From Candidatus Competibacteraceae bacterium (GTDB lineage: Bacteria; Pseudomonadota; Gammaproteobacteria; Competibacterales; Competibacteraceae): 64,000 nt of DNA. Made by a program: the position numbers and the translations under genes. Below the pieces are notes generated by a model. That model did not search any database and was not told the origin of the DNA. It saw only the letters and a program-made list of their open reading frames with translations. This document shows, piece by piece, positions 55,098-64,000 of the stretch (position 1 is the first letter of the stretch; each line of letters begins with the position of its first letter). The stretch covers positions 1,178,001-1,242,000 of the forward strand of contig JADJQQ010000001.1 of NCBI GenBank assembly GCA_016712625.1. Reading direction: 5' to 3'.

Positions 55098-55793
55098 ATG
55101 ACTTTCGCCACCAAGCAACATACCGTCAAGCGCTTTGACATGGAGATCCAGCAGTTGGTGAATTTGGTGCTGGAGATGGGGCGTGCCGTGGAACTGCAAG
55201 TCACCCGCGCGGTTGAGGTTTTTCGTAGTGGTGATGTGGAAGCAGCGCGGGAAGTGATCGCCGGCGATCAGGCTGTCAATCGTTGGGATATGGAAATTGA
55301 TCGGAACTGTGTGCGTTTACTCAGCCGCCGGCAGCCGATGAGCACCGATTTGCGGCTAGTCATGGCTTTGAATAAGGCAGTTAACGACTTAGAGCGAATT
55401 GGCGATGAAGCAAAGGCCATCGCTGAGAAAACCCTCTCCATTAGGGCGCGCGGCCATCGTCCACAAGAAGGGATTTCACTGGACATGGAGCGGTTGGCTA
55501 CCATCGCCGACCAGCGCGTCCAGCACGCGCTCGACAGCTTCGCCCGGCTGGATGTCGATCAAGCCTGGACGCTGGTGCGTGCCGATGCATCGGATCAGAT
55601 GTTTGAAGATATTATGCGTTCGCTCAGCACTTACGCGTTGGATGGCGAATTGGCGGTAGCCACGGTCATTGATATGGCGCTGGCGTTGAAGGCTTTGAAA
55701 CGAGTGTCCGAGCGGGCGGGGAATCTTGCCGAGTATGTGATCTATATCGTTGAGGGGCAGGATATTCGCCACAAACTTGGATTGGCGGAGTAA
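55098..55793 (+). CDS. phoU: Phosphate transport regulator PhoU
   Basis: 231 residues: two PhoU three-helix repeats with NDLERIGDEAKAIAEKT in the first and KRVSERAGNLAEYVIYIVEG in the second, the metal-binding E/DxxxD patches. ATG at 55098 has GAGGAG upstream. PhoU links the Pst transporter to the PhoR kinase. Here it stands without pst genes, 26 bases after plsC. Confidence 0.94.
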   Translation: MTFATKQHTVKRFDMEIQQLVNLVLEMGRAVELQVTRAVEVFRSGDVEAAREVIAGDQAVNRWDMEIDRNCVRLLSRRQPMSTDLRLVMALNKAVNDLERIGDEAKAIAEKTLSIRARGHRPQEGISLDMERLATIADQRVQHALDSFARLDVDQAWTLVRADASDQMFEDIMRSLSTYALDGELAVATVIDMALALKALKRVSERAGNLAEYVIYIVEGQDIRHKLGLAE

Positions 55794-55949
55794 TCATGTG
55801 CGATCTCGCCAAGCGGGGTGTCGGAAGGCGGCGCTTCTTGGCAGATTTTTCAGGAGCTGTGCCGCCGACCCTTGTCTAGGAGGCAGCCTCCATACCAGGC
55901 AGAGTAGGCTTGGAATCCTTTGCGCCTTCCTTGGCAGCAGACCAGCCGT

Positions 55950-58028
55950 TTACAAGGAAAGAGCGCGAATATATTGGATGAGTTGCTGTTGCAGCGTGTT
56001 TAAAGCGGCATTTTTTTCCTGGGTGCCGACATTCAGGGCTTCGACGGTGTTTTCCTGAGCATCGAGCTTTTTAAGATAACGCTTGGCGAGATCGCTATTG
56101 GCTGGAGCGCGGCTGAGATTTTCTCGCAAGCGTTCTTGATCGCTGAACAACGCCTGCCGCTGTTGCTCCAGTTGCTCGATTTCCTTCTTCAAGCCGTCTA
56201 TCTGACCCCGCCATTCCCCGATCTTGGCAAACGCCTCCTTCAACGGTCCGCTCAATCCGTTGGAAGAAGCATAGCTGACTAATTGCTCTAGACTGAGATC
56301 AGTCAGCGTTAGCTCTTCCTCCGAGTGGTATTGCAAAACAACTTGAGTTTGTGTTTCGGCTGTCTTCTTCAGCACCTGTGGGATCCGATAGGCGTCGGGC
56401 GTTAGTTCCACCGTGGCCGGATCGGGAGTGAGCAGTTTCCAAGCTTCTTGCTGGGGATGTTCGATCCAGAGCAAACGGTCATCAGCATGAAGGCTTTTGA
56501 TGCGATAGTTAGTGGTTTGTTTCTCCAAGATTGTCGAATGAAACACGCCATCACTGATCCTGCCGGTGCTGATCGTGCTGGTTTCTTCGTCTGATTTATT
56601 GACGTTGATTTTGGTATCGACCGCGAAGCTGATCAGGCGCTTATCACCTACCGGCAAGGACGCCAGGCGGCCGTCCCCCAGATAATTCCCGGCCTCGTAG
56701 ACCGTGATCACGCCTGGCGGCAAGCTGGTTGCGGTGTCGTTGGTCAGTTGTACGGAGGCCAGTGGATAATGTTGCTGAGTGGATGGCTGAAACAGGCTAA
56801 CGCGTAAGGTTGGTATGGTGCGGTCGGTGATCGGCAACAGTACGGCATAGCCATTCTTGACGCTGATCGGAGCTGGCAGGGTAAACAGCACTTGTTCAAT
56901 GCCTTCCGTGCCGGTCGCCGATTCCGGTTCACTGCTAGGCGTTGAAGCGGCGTCATCTTTGACCATACTCTTTTTGAATGCCCTGTTGAGCTGGTTTTCC
57001 GAGGCGCTAATTTGTTGGTTTGTGTCTGCTGTGGCTTCAGGGGTTGGCTCAGTGGCAGCCTGCATCAATGAGCGGGATGGCGCTTGCATCGCCACCGTGC
57101 CAGTATCCAGCCGGGGCAGCACTCTGCCTAGTATTTCGACTGGGACTTCCGGGCGTTTGACGAAGTACGCTTGATAAAGCGCTTGGCGAAAGGTGACTGG
57201 GTTGCCAGAGGCGAGCGTCAATTGCACGCCATCCCAATCCTGTCCGCTCATGTTTTCCAGTATCGCCCAACCTTGCAAGCGGCTCTGTACGGGGAGACTG
57301 GGTTGTGAACTCGTTCCTAGATTCAAGCGATAGCTGGTTTTCCAGAGCGGCGCTTCCACCACGTAACCGGCGCGCACGGTGCGTTTCCCTTCGCCCTTGA
57401 CCTGTAAATGGAGCGTGCGGCGATTGCGTGCGCGGTGTTCGTTGACGGCGGCCAGCGCCTTTTGCACTTGCTCTTGCAGCGTGGGATCGGTGAAGCGCAA
57501 CGCTTCCACCTCTTCCAGAATGGCTTGCTGTAAACCCGCTGGAGTCATCACGGTAAGGCGGTGCCGGGTGGTGCTGCCGAGATTGTTAGGTAACAGCACC
57601 GTCTCGTCAGTAACTTTGAGCAACCGCCCCTTCAGCGCGCTACTCCCTTTGATTTCCACATCGGCACCTTGCAAGGTATTCAATAAATCAGTCGCCGATG
57701 ACAAGGCGGTCATGCCAAATGGCAAGTCGCGGAATATCTGGTCCAGTGACTCTTTCCCAGGCAAGATAATAGGGCTGACAGACCCCGCCTCATCGTAGAC
57801 GACTAAACTTTTCAAGATGTCATCCACTTGGGTTAATGGCGCTTCCAACGTCAGCTCCGTCGCACCCTCGACTTGGGCCTCGTACTCAAAGTAGCCCACG
57901 CCACCGCTGGATAATAAAACTCGTTTCAACGCTAAAGGCGCAGCGGATAATGGCGTCGCCATAAGGCCAGTTAGCGCGACAATGAGCGTGCCACCAGCCA
58001 ACCACGCCAAGCTTAATTTGCGTTTCAT
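55950..58028 (-). CDS. Exported DUF4139-domain protein
   Basis: 692 residues from ATG at 58028 (AAAGG 4 bases before); a further ATG at 58040 overlaps murU. Signal peptide MKRKLSLAWLAGGTLIVALT with cleavage near LSAAP. Beta-rich family regions follow: RVLLSSGGVGYFEYEAQVEG, VEAPLWKTSYRLNL and QGWAILENMSGQDWDGVQL, as in DUF4139 proteins. A low-complexity Ala/Thr/Gln segment lies in the middle. A C-terminal coiled coil is seen (QIDGLKKEIEQLEQQRQAL). Probably periplasmic. Function unknown. Confidence 0.82.
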   Translation of the reverse strand: MKRKLSLAWLAGGTLIVALTGLMATPLSAAPLALKRVLLSSGGVGYFEYEAQVEGATELTLEAPLTQVDDILKSLVVYDEAGSVSPIILPGKESLDQIFRDLPFGMTALSSATDLLNTLQGADVEIKGSSALKGRLLKVTDETVLLPNNLGSTTRHRLTVMTPAGLQQAILEEVEALRFTDPTLQEQVQKALAAVNEHRARNRRTLHLQVKGEGKRTVRAGYVVEAPLWKTSYRLNLGTSSQPSLPVQSRLQGWAILENMSGQDWDGVQLTLASGNPVTFRQALYQAYFVKRPEVPVEILGRVLPRLDTGTVAMQAPSRSLMQAATEPTPEATADTNQQISASENQLNRAFKKSMVKDDAASTPSSEPESATGTEGIEQVLFTLPAPISVKNGYAVLLPITDRTIPTLRVSLFQPSTQQHYPLASVQLTNDTATSLPPGVITVYEAGNYLGDGRLASLPVGDKRLISFAVDTKINVNKSDEETSTISTGRISDGVFHSTILEKQTTNYRIKSLHADDRLLWIEHPQQEAWKLLTPDPATVELTPDAYRIPQVLKKTAETQTQVVLQYHSEEELTLTDLSLEQLVSYASSNGLSGPLKEAFAKIGEWRGQIDGLKKEIEQLEQQRQALFSDQERLRENLSRAPANSDLAKRYLKKLDAQENTVEALNVGTQEKNAALNTLQQQLIQYIRALSL

Positions 58029-58036
58029 ATTACCTT

Positions 58037-58726
58037 TCATGAATTTTTCCTAGCCGCTTGCTGCTGTAATTCTCGATCCAGTTCCGCCAAGCGTTGGGGG
58101 GTGCCAATATCCCGCCAGGCTCCGGTGTAATGTTCGCCCGTCACCGCGCCATCTCCCATCGCTCGGCGCAACAGTGGCCCCAGCGGAAACCGCCCTGGCG
58201 TGCAACCTGCAAATAGTTCCGGTCGCAGAACGCTGATTCCGCTAAAAGTCAAACGCTGTACGCCGAACGCTCCTACTCTTCCTCGGTTATTCTCCAAGCA
58301 AAAATCGCCTTGGGGATGATGCGGCGGGTTGTTCACCAGCACCAAATGCGCTAAGCCAGTGGGTGTCATTGCCAAACCGCCAAACGGATAATCGGTCCAG
58401 ACATCGCCATTGACGACCAGAAACGGTTGCGATCCCAGTAGCGGCAAGGCCTGAAAAATCCCCCCGCCGGTCTCCAGCGCATCTGGCGGTTCGGGTGAGT
58501 AAGTAATTTGGACGCCCCAATCAAGACCCGTGCCCAGTGCGGCGGGTAATTGCTCGGCGAGATGACCCGTGTTGATGACCAGTTCCGTGATTCCAGCCGC
58601 CCGTAGTGCTTCCATATGATGGACGATCAGCGGTTTACTCGCGACGACGAGCAGCGGTTTAGGCGTGTGATCGGTGAGTGGACGCATCCGCTCGCCCCGC
58701 CCGGCGGCGAGAATCATCGCCTTCAC
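58037..58726 (-). CDS. murU: N-acetylmuramate alpha-1-phosphate uridylyltransferase
   Basis: 229 residues, nucleotidyltransferase fold with MKAMILAAGRGERMRPLTDH, Lys in TPKPLLVV, and the metal Asp in VVNGDVWTDYP. Paired with amgK, it matches the MurU step of the peptidoglycan recycling bypass (MurNAc-1-P to UDP-MurNAc). ATG at 58726 overlaps the amgK stop (ATGA). Confidence 0.9.
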   Translation of the reverse strand: MKAMILAAGRGERMRPLTDHTPKPLLVVASKPLIVHHMEALRAAGITELVINTGHLAEQLPAALGTGLDWGVQITYSPEPPDALETGGGIFQALPLLGSQPFLVVNGDVWTDYPFGGLAMTPTGLAHLVLVNNPPHHPQGDFCLENNRGRVGAFGVQRLTFSGISVLRPELFAGCTPGRFPLGPLLRRAMGDGAVTGEHYTGAWRDIGTPQRLAELDRELQQQAARKNS

Positions 58727-59757
58727 AGCATCGGCTTCCAGCGATCTACCTCACGCTCCACCAACATCGCGCGCAAGGCGGCTAGCTCAGGATAGCGGTT
58801 TGCAACCTCCAATATGTAGCCCAGCGTCCGGGGGATATCTTGTAGGTAGCCCGGCTTGCCATCGCGCAGGTTCAAGCGGGCGAAAATGCCTGTCGCTTTC
58901 AAATGGCGCTGCACGCCCATCAGATCGAACCAGCGTAAAAACTGCTCGGTATCGTCGAGGCCGTTCATGCCTCGTGCCCGCAGCTTGACTCGATGAGCCA
59001 ACGCCCAAGACTCGACCCGCGCTCTGGGCCAAGCGATATAGCAATCGCGCAATAAAGAGACCAAATCATAAGTCACTGCTCCCACCACGGCGTCCTGAAA
59101 ATCCAGAACGCCCGGATTATTTGGAGCCGTCACCATCAGATTGCGGGAGTGATAGTCGCGATGAACCCAGACTCGCGGTTGTTCGAGGGCGTTATCAGCC
59201 AGCCGCGCAAAGCTGTGATCCAATACCTGATGCTCGTCCTCGCGCAGACTCAAGCCGATTTGACGCTCCAAGAACCATTCCCTAAACAATTCCATTTCTC
59301 GATGCAGTAATCCCGAATCATAGGGGGGCAACAGCGGCGAGCTGGGGTCGCCGCCGACTTGCAGTCGAGCCAGTGCGTCCAAGGCATCCTCGTACAGGCG
59401 GGGCGCGCTACGCTGGTCGAGTTCCGGTAAATATGGCCGGCTGCCGAAATCCGTCAGTAGCAGCAAGCCCTGCTCGATATCCTCAGCCATTATCTCTGGC
59501 GTATTCAAGCCCAGTTGATGCATCGCCCTAGCGATAGCGACAAATGGCCGGCAGTCTTCCTTGTCTGGCGGCGCATCCATCACAATGCGAGTTTGGTCGT
59601 CGTACCAAACTCGAAAATAGCGGCGGAAACTGGCGTCGCTGGAGGCGGGGGCGATGCGAACTGGAGAGGTCGGCAGTACGGTCTCCAGCCATTCTCGCAA
59701 TAGCAGTTCTCGATCATTCACAATAACGGTGCTCCATCCCGGTGTGATTGCAGCCAT
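58723..59757 (-). CDS. amgK: N-acetylmuramate/N-acetylglucosamine kinase
   Basis: 344 residues from ATG at 59757. Aminoglycoside-phosphotransferase-like fold: APASSDASFRRYFRVWYDD in the N-lobe, catalytic HRDYHSRNLMV and metal motif VLDFQDAVVGAVTYDLVSLL. It phosphorylates the anomeric carbon of recycled amino sugars, feeding MurU. It is divergent from lptD with 14 bases between the proposed starts. Confidence 0.9.
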   Translation of the reverse strand: MAAITPGWSTVIVNDRELLLREWLETVLPTSPVRIAPASSDASFRRYFRVWYDDQTRIVMDAPPDKEDCRPFVAIARAMHQLGLNTPEIMAEDIEQGLLLLTDFGSRPYLPELDQRSAPRLYEDALDALARLQVGGDPSSPLLPPYDSGLLHREMELFREWFLERQIGLSLREDEHQVLDHSFARLADNALEQPRVWVHRDYHSRNLMVTAPNNPGVLDFQDAVVGAVTYDLVSLLRDCYIAWPRARVESWALAHRVKLRARGMNGLDDTEQFLRWFDLMGVQRHLKATGIFARLNLRDGKPGYLQDIPRTLGYILEVANRYPELAALRAMLVEREVDRWKPML

Positions 59758-59771
59758 AACCAATCTATGCG

Positions 59772-62084
59772 ATGTTAGGGTACTTTCATCAAAGCGTAAA
59801 ATCCTGTTCCGTGACACCGTATTTTCGAACACTATTAGGCGTTGGGGTCACCTTAGCCTTCTTGCCATTACAAGACATTCAGGCCCAGCAGCCAGAGCGC
59901 TCCGGGGCCTGGATACAGTGCGAGGCTGACGATCTGGCGCGGGAAATTGTACCGTCCGACCCCAATGCGCTGACGCCCGATCAAGCGCCCATTCAGGCTG
60001 AGGCCGGTCAAGTCGAGTCTTCTCCGACTTACTCTGTGCTGGAGAGCAATGTCCGGCTCTCGCGCGGCGTCCAGCGCTTGCGCGCTGATCGGATGACGCT
60101 CGAACGCCCCGCCAATCGGGCACGGGTCGAAGGCCCGTTTGTTTACGGTGATTCACGTCAGGCATTGCGGGGCAAATCCGCCGAAGTCGATTTGAATGCT
60201 GAAACCGGCTGGTTCAAGGATGTGGATTATTATCTGCCCGAACGCAATGCACAGGGATCGGCCGAAGAAATCGAGCTGAATCGGAGAAAACAGCGTAGCC
60301 GGTTCGGCGATGCCACCTATTCGACCTGCGCCCGTGGCCGGGAAGAGTGGGAACTCCGCGCGCACAAAATGACGCTTAATCACGATACAGGGCGGGGCGC
60401 CGCGCGCGATGTCGTGTTGGCGCTGTGGGATACGCCAGTCTTTTATTTTCCCTATCTGTCGTTCCCGATCACCGACGAACGGCAGTCCGGGTTTCTATTT
60501 CCGATTGAAGGACATTCCAGCACCACCGGTTTTGACTTGACGGTTCCCTACTACTGGAACATCGCTCCCGACCGCGACATGACGATTGCCCCGCGATTGA
60601 TGACAGAACGCGGCGTGTTGTTGGGCATCGAATATCGCTTTCTCAGCCCTTGGCATCGCGGTGAAATCAATTTCGAATATATGCCGGATGATCGGCATTT
60701 CGGGGGAGATCGCGGCTCATTCAATGTTCTCGACCGGGCCGCGCCGTTGCCGAATACCTACACCGATCTCCGTTACGAGTATGTCTCGGACGATGACTAC
60801 TTGAAAGATCTCAGCAACAACCTGGGTTTTTTAACCCCCAATTACCTGGAACGGCATTTGGACGCCCGTTATTTCGGTGATTGGTGGCAGGTGTTGGCGC
60901 GCGTGCAGGGTTATCAAATTCTGAATTCCTCGCTTTTTTCCTTGACCGGGAATCCTTACCAACGTCTGCCGCAGTTATTGTTTAGCGGCGCTTGGCCACC
61001 CATTGCCGGCGGTTTGCGCTATGGCTTGCGCGGCGAATTGGTTAACTTCCAGCAATCGGATGTGGTGACGGGCACGCGTTTCGATTTATGGCCAACCGTG
61101 AGTTGGGGATTCGAGCGGCCGTGGGGTTACCTCAAGCCCGAAGCTGGCTTTCGTTATACCGGCTATCAACTCGACAATATCGCTCCCAGCGCTAACGACG
61201 CGCCGTCGCGGGCTGCCCCGATTGCCAGTCTAGATAGCAGCTTGATCTTCGAAAGAAGTCTGAAGGCGAATTGGCTCGGCATCGCCGATGGCGTTCAGAC
61301 GCTGGAGCCGCGCCTGTTTTATCTGTATGTCCCGTACCGCAATCAAGATGCTATTCCGCTGTTCGATACGGTGTTGATGGACCGCGACCACGACTGGTTG
61401 TTTCGGCATAATCGCTTCGTTGGAGCCGACCGATTGGGGGATGCCAACCAAGTGACCCTCGCTTTGACCAGCCGCGCCATTGATGGCGCCAGCGGTCGTG
61501 AGCGCTTGCGCGCCAGTATCGGCCAAATCCAGTATTTCGAAGATCGCCGGGTCACCCTTATGCCAAACGCGCCGCCCGAAACGACGGCCAATTCCGGCCT
61601 GATCGCCCAAGGGCAATTCAATTTTTCATCCCGCTGGTCGTTGCAAGGCAGCGTACAGCTCGAACCGGACAATAATGATTTACTGCGAGCTGGCTTGGAT
61701 GTGCGCTATTACGCCGATCCTCGCCGCTTGGTCAATGTGTCCTATCTGATGGATCGCGATCAGCCGGGCATGGATCTGGGGGATCAAATCCAGGCGGCCG
61801 ATATCTCGTTGATGTGGCCGTTGAATTCGCAGTGGCGGATCATGGGCCGCTGGAATCAGGCCTTGAACCTCGACCGTAATCTGGAAACCTTGGCGGGGGT
61901 GGAATATGAAGATTGCTGCTGGGCCGTGCGGGCGGTCGCCCGTCAATATCGAAACAGTCCCGCCGAAATCGATTCGCAAACCGCTTTCTATGTCGAGTTG
62001 GAACTGAAGGGATTATCGCGGCTAGGCTCTGGCCTGGAGAACCAACTCAAAACCTCCATTCTCGGTTATCAACCGCTGCGTTAA
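59772..62084 (+). CDS. lptD: LPS-assembly protein LptD
   Basis: Outer-membrane beta-barrel that places LPS in the outer leaflet with LptE. 770 residues from ATG at 59772, or 757 from GTG at 59811, which would give a tidier signal peptide (VTPYFRTLLGVGVTLAFLPL, cut after AQA). The N-terminal OstA-like jellyroll (LEGNxRLxRGxQRLRAD-type) is followed by the barrel with PYLSFPITDERQSGFLFP and PYYWNIAPDRDMTIAPRLM. The conserved paired cysteines near the end are seen in YEDCCWAVRAVARQY. Operon with surA. Confidence 0.95.
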   Translation: MLGYFHQSVKSCSVTPYFRTLLGVGVTLAFLPLQDIQAQQPERSGAWIQCEADDLAREIVPSDPNALTPDQAPIQAEAGQVESSPTYSVLESNVRLSRGVQRLRADRMTLERPANRARVEGPFVYGDSRQALRGKSAEVDLNAETGWFKDVDYYLPERNAQGSAEEIELNRRKQRSRFGDATYSTCARGREEWELRAHKMTLNHDTGRGAARDVVLALWDTPVFYFPYLSFPITDERQSGFLFPIEGHSSTTGFDLTVPYYWNIAPDRDMTIAPRLMTERGVLLGIEYRFLSPWHRGEINFEYMPDDRHFGGDRGSFNVLDRAAPLPNTYTDLRYEYVSDDDYLKDLSNNLGFLTPNYLERHLDARYFGDWWQVLARVQGYQILNSSLFSLTGNPYQRLPQLLFSGAWPPIAGGLRYGLRGELVNFQQSDVVTGTRFDLWPTVSWGFERPWGYLKPEAGFRYTGYQLDNIAPSANDAPSRAAPIASLDSSLIFERSLKANWLGIADGVQTLEPRLFYLYVPYRNQDAIPLFDTVLMDRDHDWLFRHNRFVGADRLGDANQVTLALTSRAIDGASGRERLRASIGQIQYFEDRRVTLMPNAPPETTANSGLIAQGQFNFSSRWSLQGSVQLEPDNNDLLRAGLDVRYYADPRRLVNVSYLMDRDQPGMDLGDQIQAADISLMWPLNSQWRIMGRWNQALNLDRNLETLAGVEYEDCCWAVRAVARQYRNSPAEIDSQTAFYVELELKGLSRLGSGLENQLKTSILGYQPLR

Positions 62085-62099
62085 GCGCACCTACTGCCG

Positions 62100-63566
62100 A
62101 TGAGTTGCATGAACAAACTGCTCCTTTCCTTGATGTTATGCTTATTTTGGTCCGCCGCGGCCCTGCCTGTCCACGCACAACTGGTGTTTGGTCCCGGCCC
62201 TGAAGGTCCCGGTAATGCACTGGACGCCATCGTGGCGGTCGTCGATGATGATGTTATTACCCGCCGGGAACTGGATGAAGGGATGGTCATCATCGAACGC
62301 CAGCTGCGGCAACGAAAAGTAGCGGTTCCACCGCGGCCGCGACTCGAAAACCAGGTGCTGGAGCGGCTGATTCTAACGCGCTTGCAAGCTCGCGCCGCCG
62401 AGCGCAATGGCATCACCGTGGACGATGCCTCGCTCAATGCCGCGATCGATACTTTGGCCCAGCGCAACAATATGAGCCTGAGTCAGCTGCGTCAGACCGT
62501 TGAAAAGGATGGGGCGAGCTTCGCCAAATTCCGCGATGACGTCCGTCGGGAAATGATGGGCGCGCGGCTACGGCAGAAACTGATCGATAGCCAGCTCCAC
62601 GTCTCCGAGCAGGATGTCGAAAGCCTGCAATCGCAACTGGTAGCGAGTCAAGGCGGTTCCGGCCCAAGCTCTCAAGAAAGCGAGAGTCAAGGCGGGAGCG
62701 GCGTGCGCCAATATCATCTCGCGCAAATTCTGGTGACCTTACCGGAAGGTCCTTCCCCGCAGCAAATCGAAACAGCGCGGCGCAAGGCGGGCGACTTATT
62801 GGCGCAATTGCGTAAAGGAGCGGATTTCCAGCAATTGGCCGTCAGCGAATCGACCGGTCAACAAGCCCTGGAAGGGGGTGATCTGGGTTGGCGGAGCGCC
62901 GAGCAGTTGCCGACTTTATTCGCGGATGTCGTGCCCAAGCTGCGCGCCGGTCAAGTCAGCGAAGTGATCCGCAGTCCCAGTGGCTTTCATATCGTCAAAT
63001 TATTAGAAGTTAAAGGTGGAGGCGCGGCCTCCTCCGGCGCTCGACCAGCGGCGGTGACTGACAAACCAGAGCTGATGACCGAAACCCATGCCCGTCACAT
63101 TCTGCTCAAAGCGACGGATCAGTTACCCGATGAACAAGTGCAACAACGCTTGACGCAAGTGCGCCAGCGCCTTCAGAACGGAGAGGATTTTGCCGCCTTG
63201 GCCAAGGAAAATTCCGACGATAAGGGATCCGCGGCCCGCGGCGGCGATTTGGGTTGGGTGGCTCCCGGTATGCTGGTTCCTCAATTCGAACAAGCGATGA
63301 ATGCGTTGCAACCGAATCAGATCAGTCCGCCATTCAAAACGCAATTCGGCTGGCACATTGTTCAGGTGCTCGAACGCCGCCAAGGTCGACCTTCGCCAGA
63401 GATGGAGCGTGGCCGGGCCCGGGAAGCGCTGTTGCGGCGGCGCTCCGATGAGGAGTGGGAGTTATTGTTGCGCCGGTTACGCAACGAAGCGTATGTGGAA
63501 ATACGGCTGCCATCAGCGACCGCGACTCCGCTAACGCCAGCGGAAACGCCCTCTCCAGGGCAATAG
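62100..63566 (+). CDS. surA: Periplasmic chaperone and peptidyl-prolyl isomerase SurA
   Basis: 488 residues, longer than the usual 430. Signal peptide (LLLSLMLCLFWSAAALPVHA), SurA N-terminal domain from DAIVAVVDDDVITRRELDEG, and two parvulin domains: RQYHLAQILVTLPEGPSPQQ to GFHIVKLLEVKG, and ETHARHILLKATDQLPDEQ to FGWHIVQVLERRQG. A Ser/Gly/Gln-rich insert lies between the N-terminal domain and the first parvulin domain. It assists outer-membrane protein folding. The usual pdxA is absent between surA and rsmA. Confidence 0.95.
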   Translation: MSCMNKLLLSLMLCLFWSAAALPVHAQLVFGPGPEGPGNALDAIVAVVDDDVITRRELDEGMVIIERQLRQRKVAVPPRPRLENQVLERLILTRLQARAAERNGITVDDASLNAAIDTLAQRNNMSLSQLRQTVEKDGASFAKFRDDVRREMMGARLRQKLIDSQLHVSEQDVESLQSQLVASQGGSGPSSQESESQGGSGVRQYHLAQILVTLPEGPSPQQIETARRKAGDLLAQLRKGADFQQLAVSESTGQQALEGGDLGWRSAEQLPTLFADVVPKLRAGQVSEVIRSPSGFHIVKLLEVKGGGAASSGARPAAVTDKPELMTETHARHILLKATDQLPDEQVQQRLTQVRQRLQNGEDFAALAKENSDDKGSAARGGDLGWVAPGMLVPQFEQAMNALQPNQISPPFKTQFGWHIVQVLERRQGRPSPEMERGRAREALLRRRSDEEWELLLRRLRNEAYVEIRLPSATATPLTPAETPSPGQ

Positions 63567-63585
63567 CCATGCTGTCGGTTAATAC

Positions 63586-64000
63586 GTGAACTTGCCGCAA
63601 CGCCTGCCAATTCCCCGTAAACGCTTCGGCCAGCACTTCTTGCGCGATCCCAGTGTGATCGAGCGCATTGTCGCGGCGATTCGGCCAGTCCCGGGTGATC
63701 GCTTGGTGGAAATTGGTCCTGGGCTGGGGGCGTTGACGCGACCGCTGCTGGCGGTGGCGGGTGAACTCGATGCGATAGAACTGGATCGAGATCTGCTGGA
63801 ACCCTTGCAGGCGTATTGCGCTGGTATGGGGGTACTGCGAGTTCATCAAGCAGATGCGCTGGCCTTCGATTTGGGCGCATTGCGTGGCGCTGGGCCTCGA
63901 TTTCGGGTAGCTGGCAATCTGCCCTACAATATTTCCACTCCGCTGTTGTTCCATTTGTTGGGCCAGATCGAGCATCTGCGCGATCTGCATTTTATGTTGC
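63586..64000 (+). CDS. rsmA: 16S rRNA dimethyladenosine transferase, 3' end cut by window edge
   Basis: 138 codons visible from GTG at 63586: MNLPQRLPIPRKRFGQHFLR, SAM motif LVEIGPGLGALTRPLL, acidic residue in LDAIELDRDLL, and the base-flipping motif NLPYNIST. The enzyme methylates two adenines in 16S rRNA helix 45. GTG was chosen because it precedes the conserved KRFGQHFL by the usual distance; a TTG two codons later is possible. It follows surA by 19 bases. Confidence 0.95.
   Translation, partial: MNLPQRLPIPRKRFGQHFLRDPSVIERIVAAIRPVPGDRLVEIGPGLGALTRPLLAVAGELDAIELDRDLLEPLQAYCAGMGVLRVHQADALAFDLGALRGAGPRFRVAGNLPYNISTPLLFHLLGQIEHLRDLHFML

Noticed and set aside
63334..63990. Minus-strand open frames at the window end
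   Set aside because: They oppose surA and rsmA, both of which are clear by motif.

Overview
The window looks like the replication-origin region of a gammaproteobacterial chromosome of moderate-to-high GC. It carries the classic block mnmE-yidC-yidD-rnpA-rpmH / dnaA-oriC-dnaN-recF-gyrB. It also has thrS-infC, glyQS, lptD-surA-rsmA with divergent amgK-murU, and a three-part proton-translocating transhydrogenase. Gene order and protein style suggest a purple-sulfur-like or Competibacter-like lineage. That assignment is an inference, supported only weakly by a phasin-like protein.

Layout. 0-2.7 kb: infC (cut by the window edge, ATC start), thrS (interrupted by an in-frame TAA) and tRNA-Val. 2.9-9.5 kb: alpha-amylase, an ADP-ribosylglycohydrolase-like protein, an orphan antitoxin remnant, uvrB, an aspartate aminotransferase and tRNA-Asn. 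9.5-14.8 kb: a small exported protein, an SH3/coiled-coil/anchor protein, a response regulator with a hybrid sensor kinase, and a phasin-like protein. 14.9-16.9 kb: remnant of an integrated element (truncated P4-type integrase, AlpA-like regulator, one cargo gene) next to the 3' end of mnmE. 17-27.7 kb: the origin block, with twelve perfect DnaA boxes between dnaA and dnaN.

27.7-40.5 kb is the accessory part. It starts with an AT-rich pair (sulfotransferase-like and methyltransferase). A tightly coupled five-gene cassette follows: SWIM zinc finger, DUF5691-like, MoxR AAA+ ATPase, DUF5682-like and VWA protein. Next is an AT-rich single-gene reverse transcriptase of the type found in antiviral RT systems, then a frameshifted anchored protein, a strong inverted repeat with terminator, and an odd type-I tRNA with a UAG anticodon. 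The reverse transcriptase and the MoxR/VWA cassette are the best candidates for an under-described conflict or defence system here.

40.6-64 kb returns to mostly housekeeping genes: slipin, pntAA/AB/B, HNH protein, cupin, a frameshifted asparagine-synthase homologue, glyQS flanked by parS-like sites, gmhB, plsC, phoU, a DUF4139 protein, murU-amgK, lptD-surA and rsmA (cut by the window end).

Four genes carry single-base lesions (thrS, the DUF5691-like gene, the asparagine-synthase homologue and a small anchored protein). These could be real decay or draft-sequence errors. The raw reads would decide this, and the call on each of these genes depends on it.
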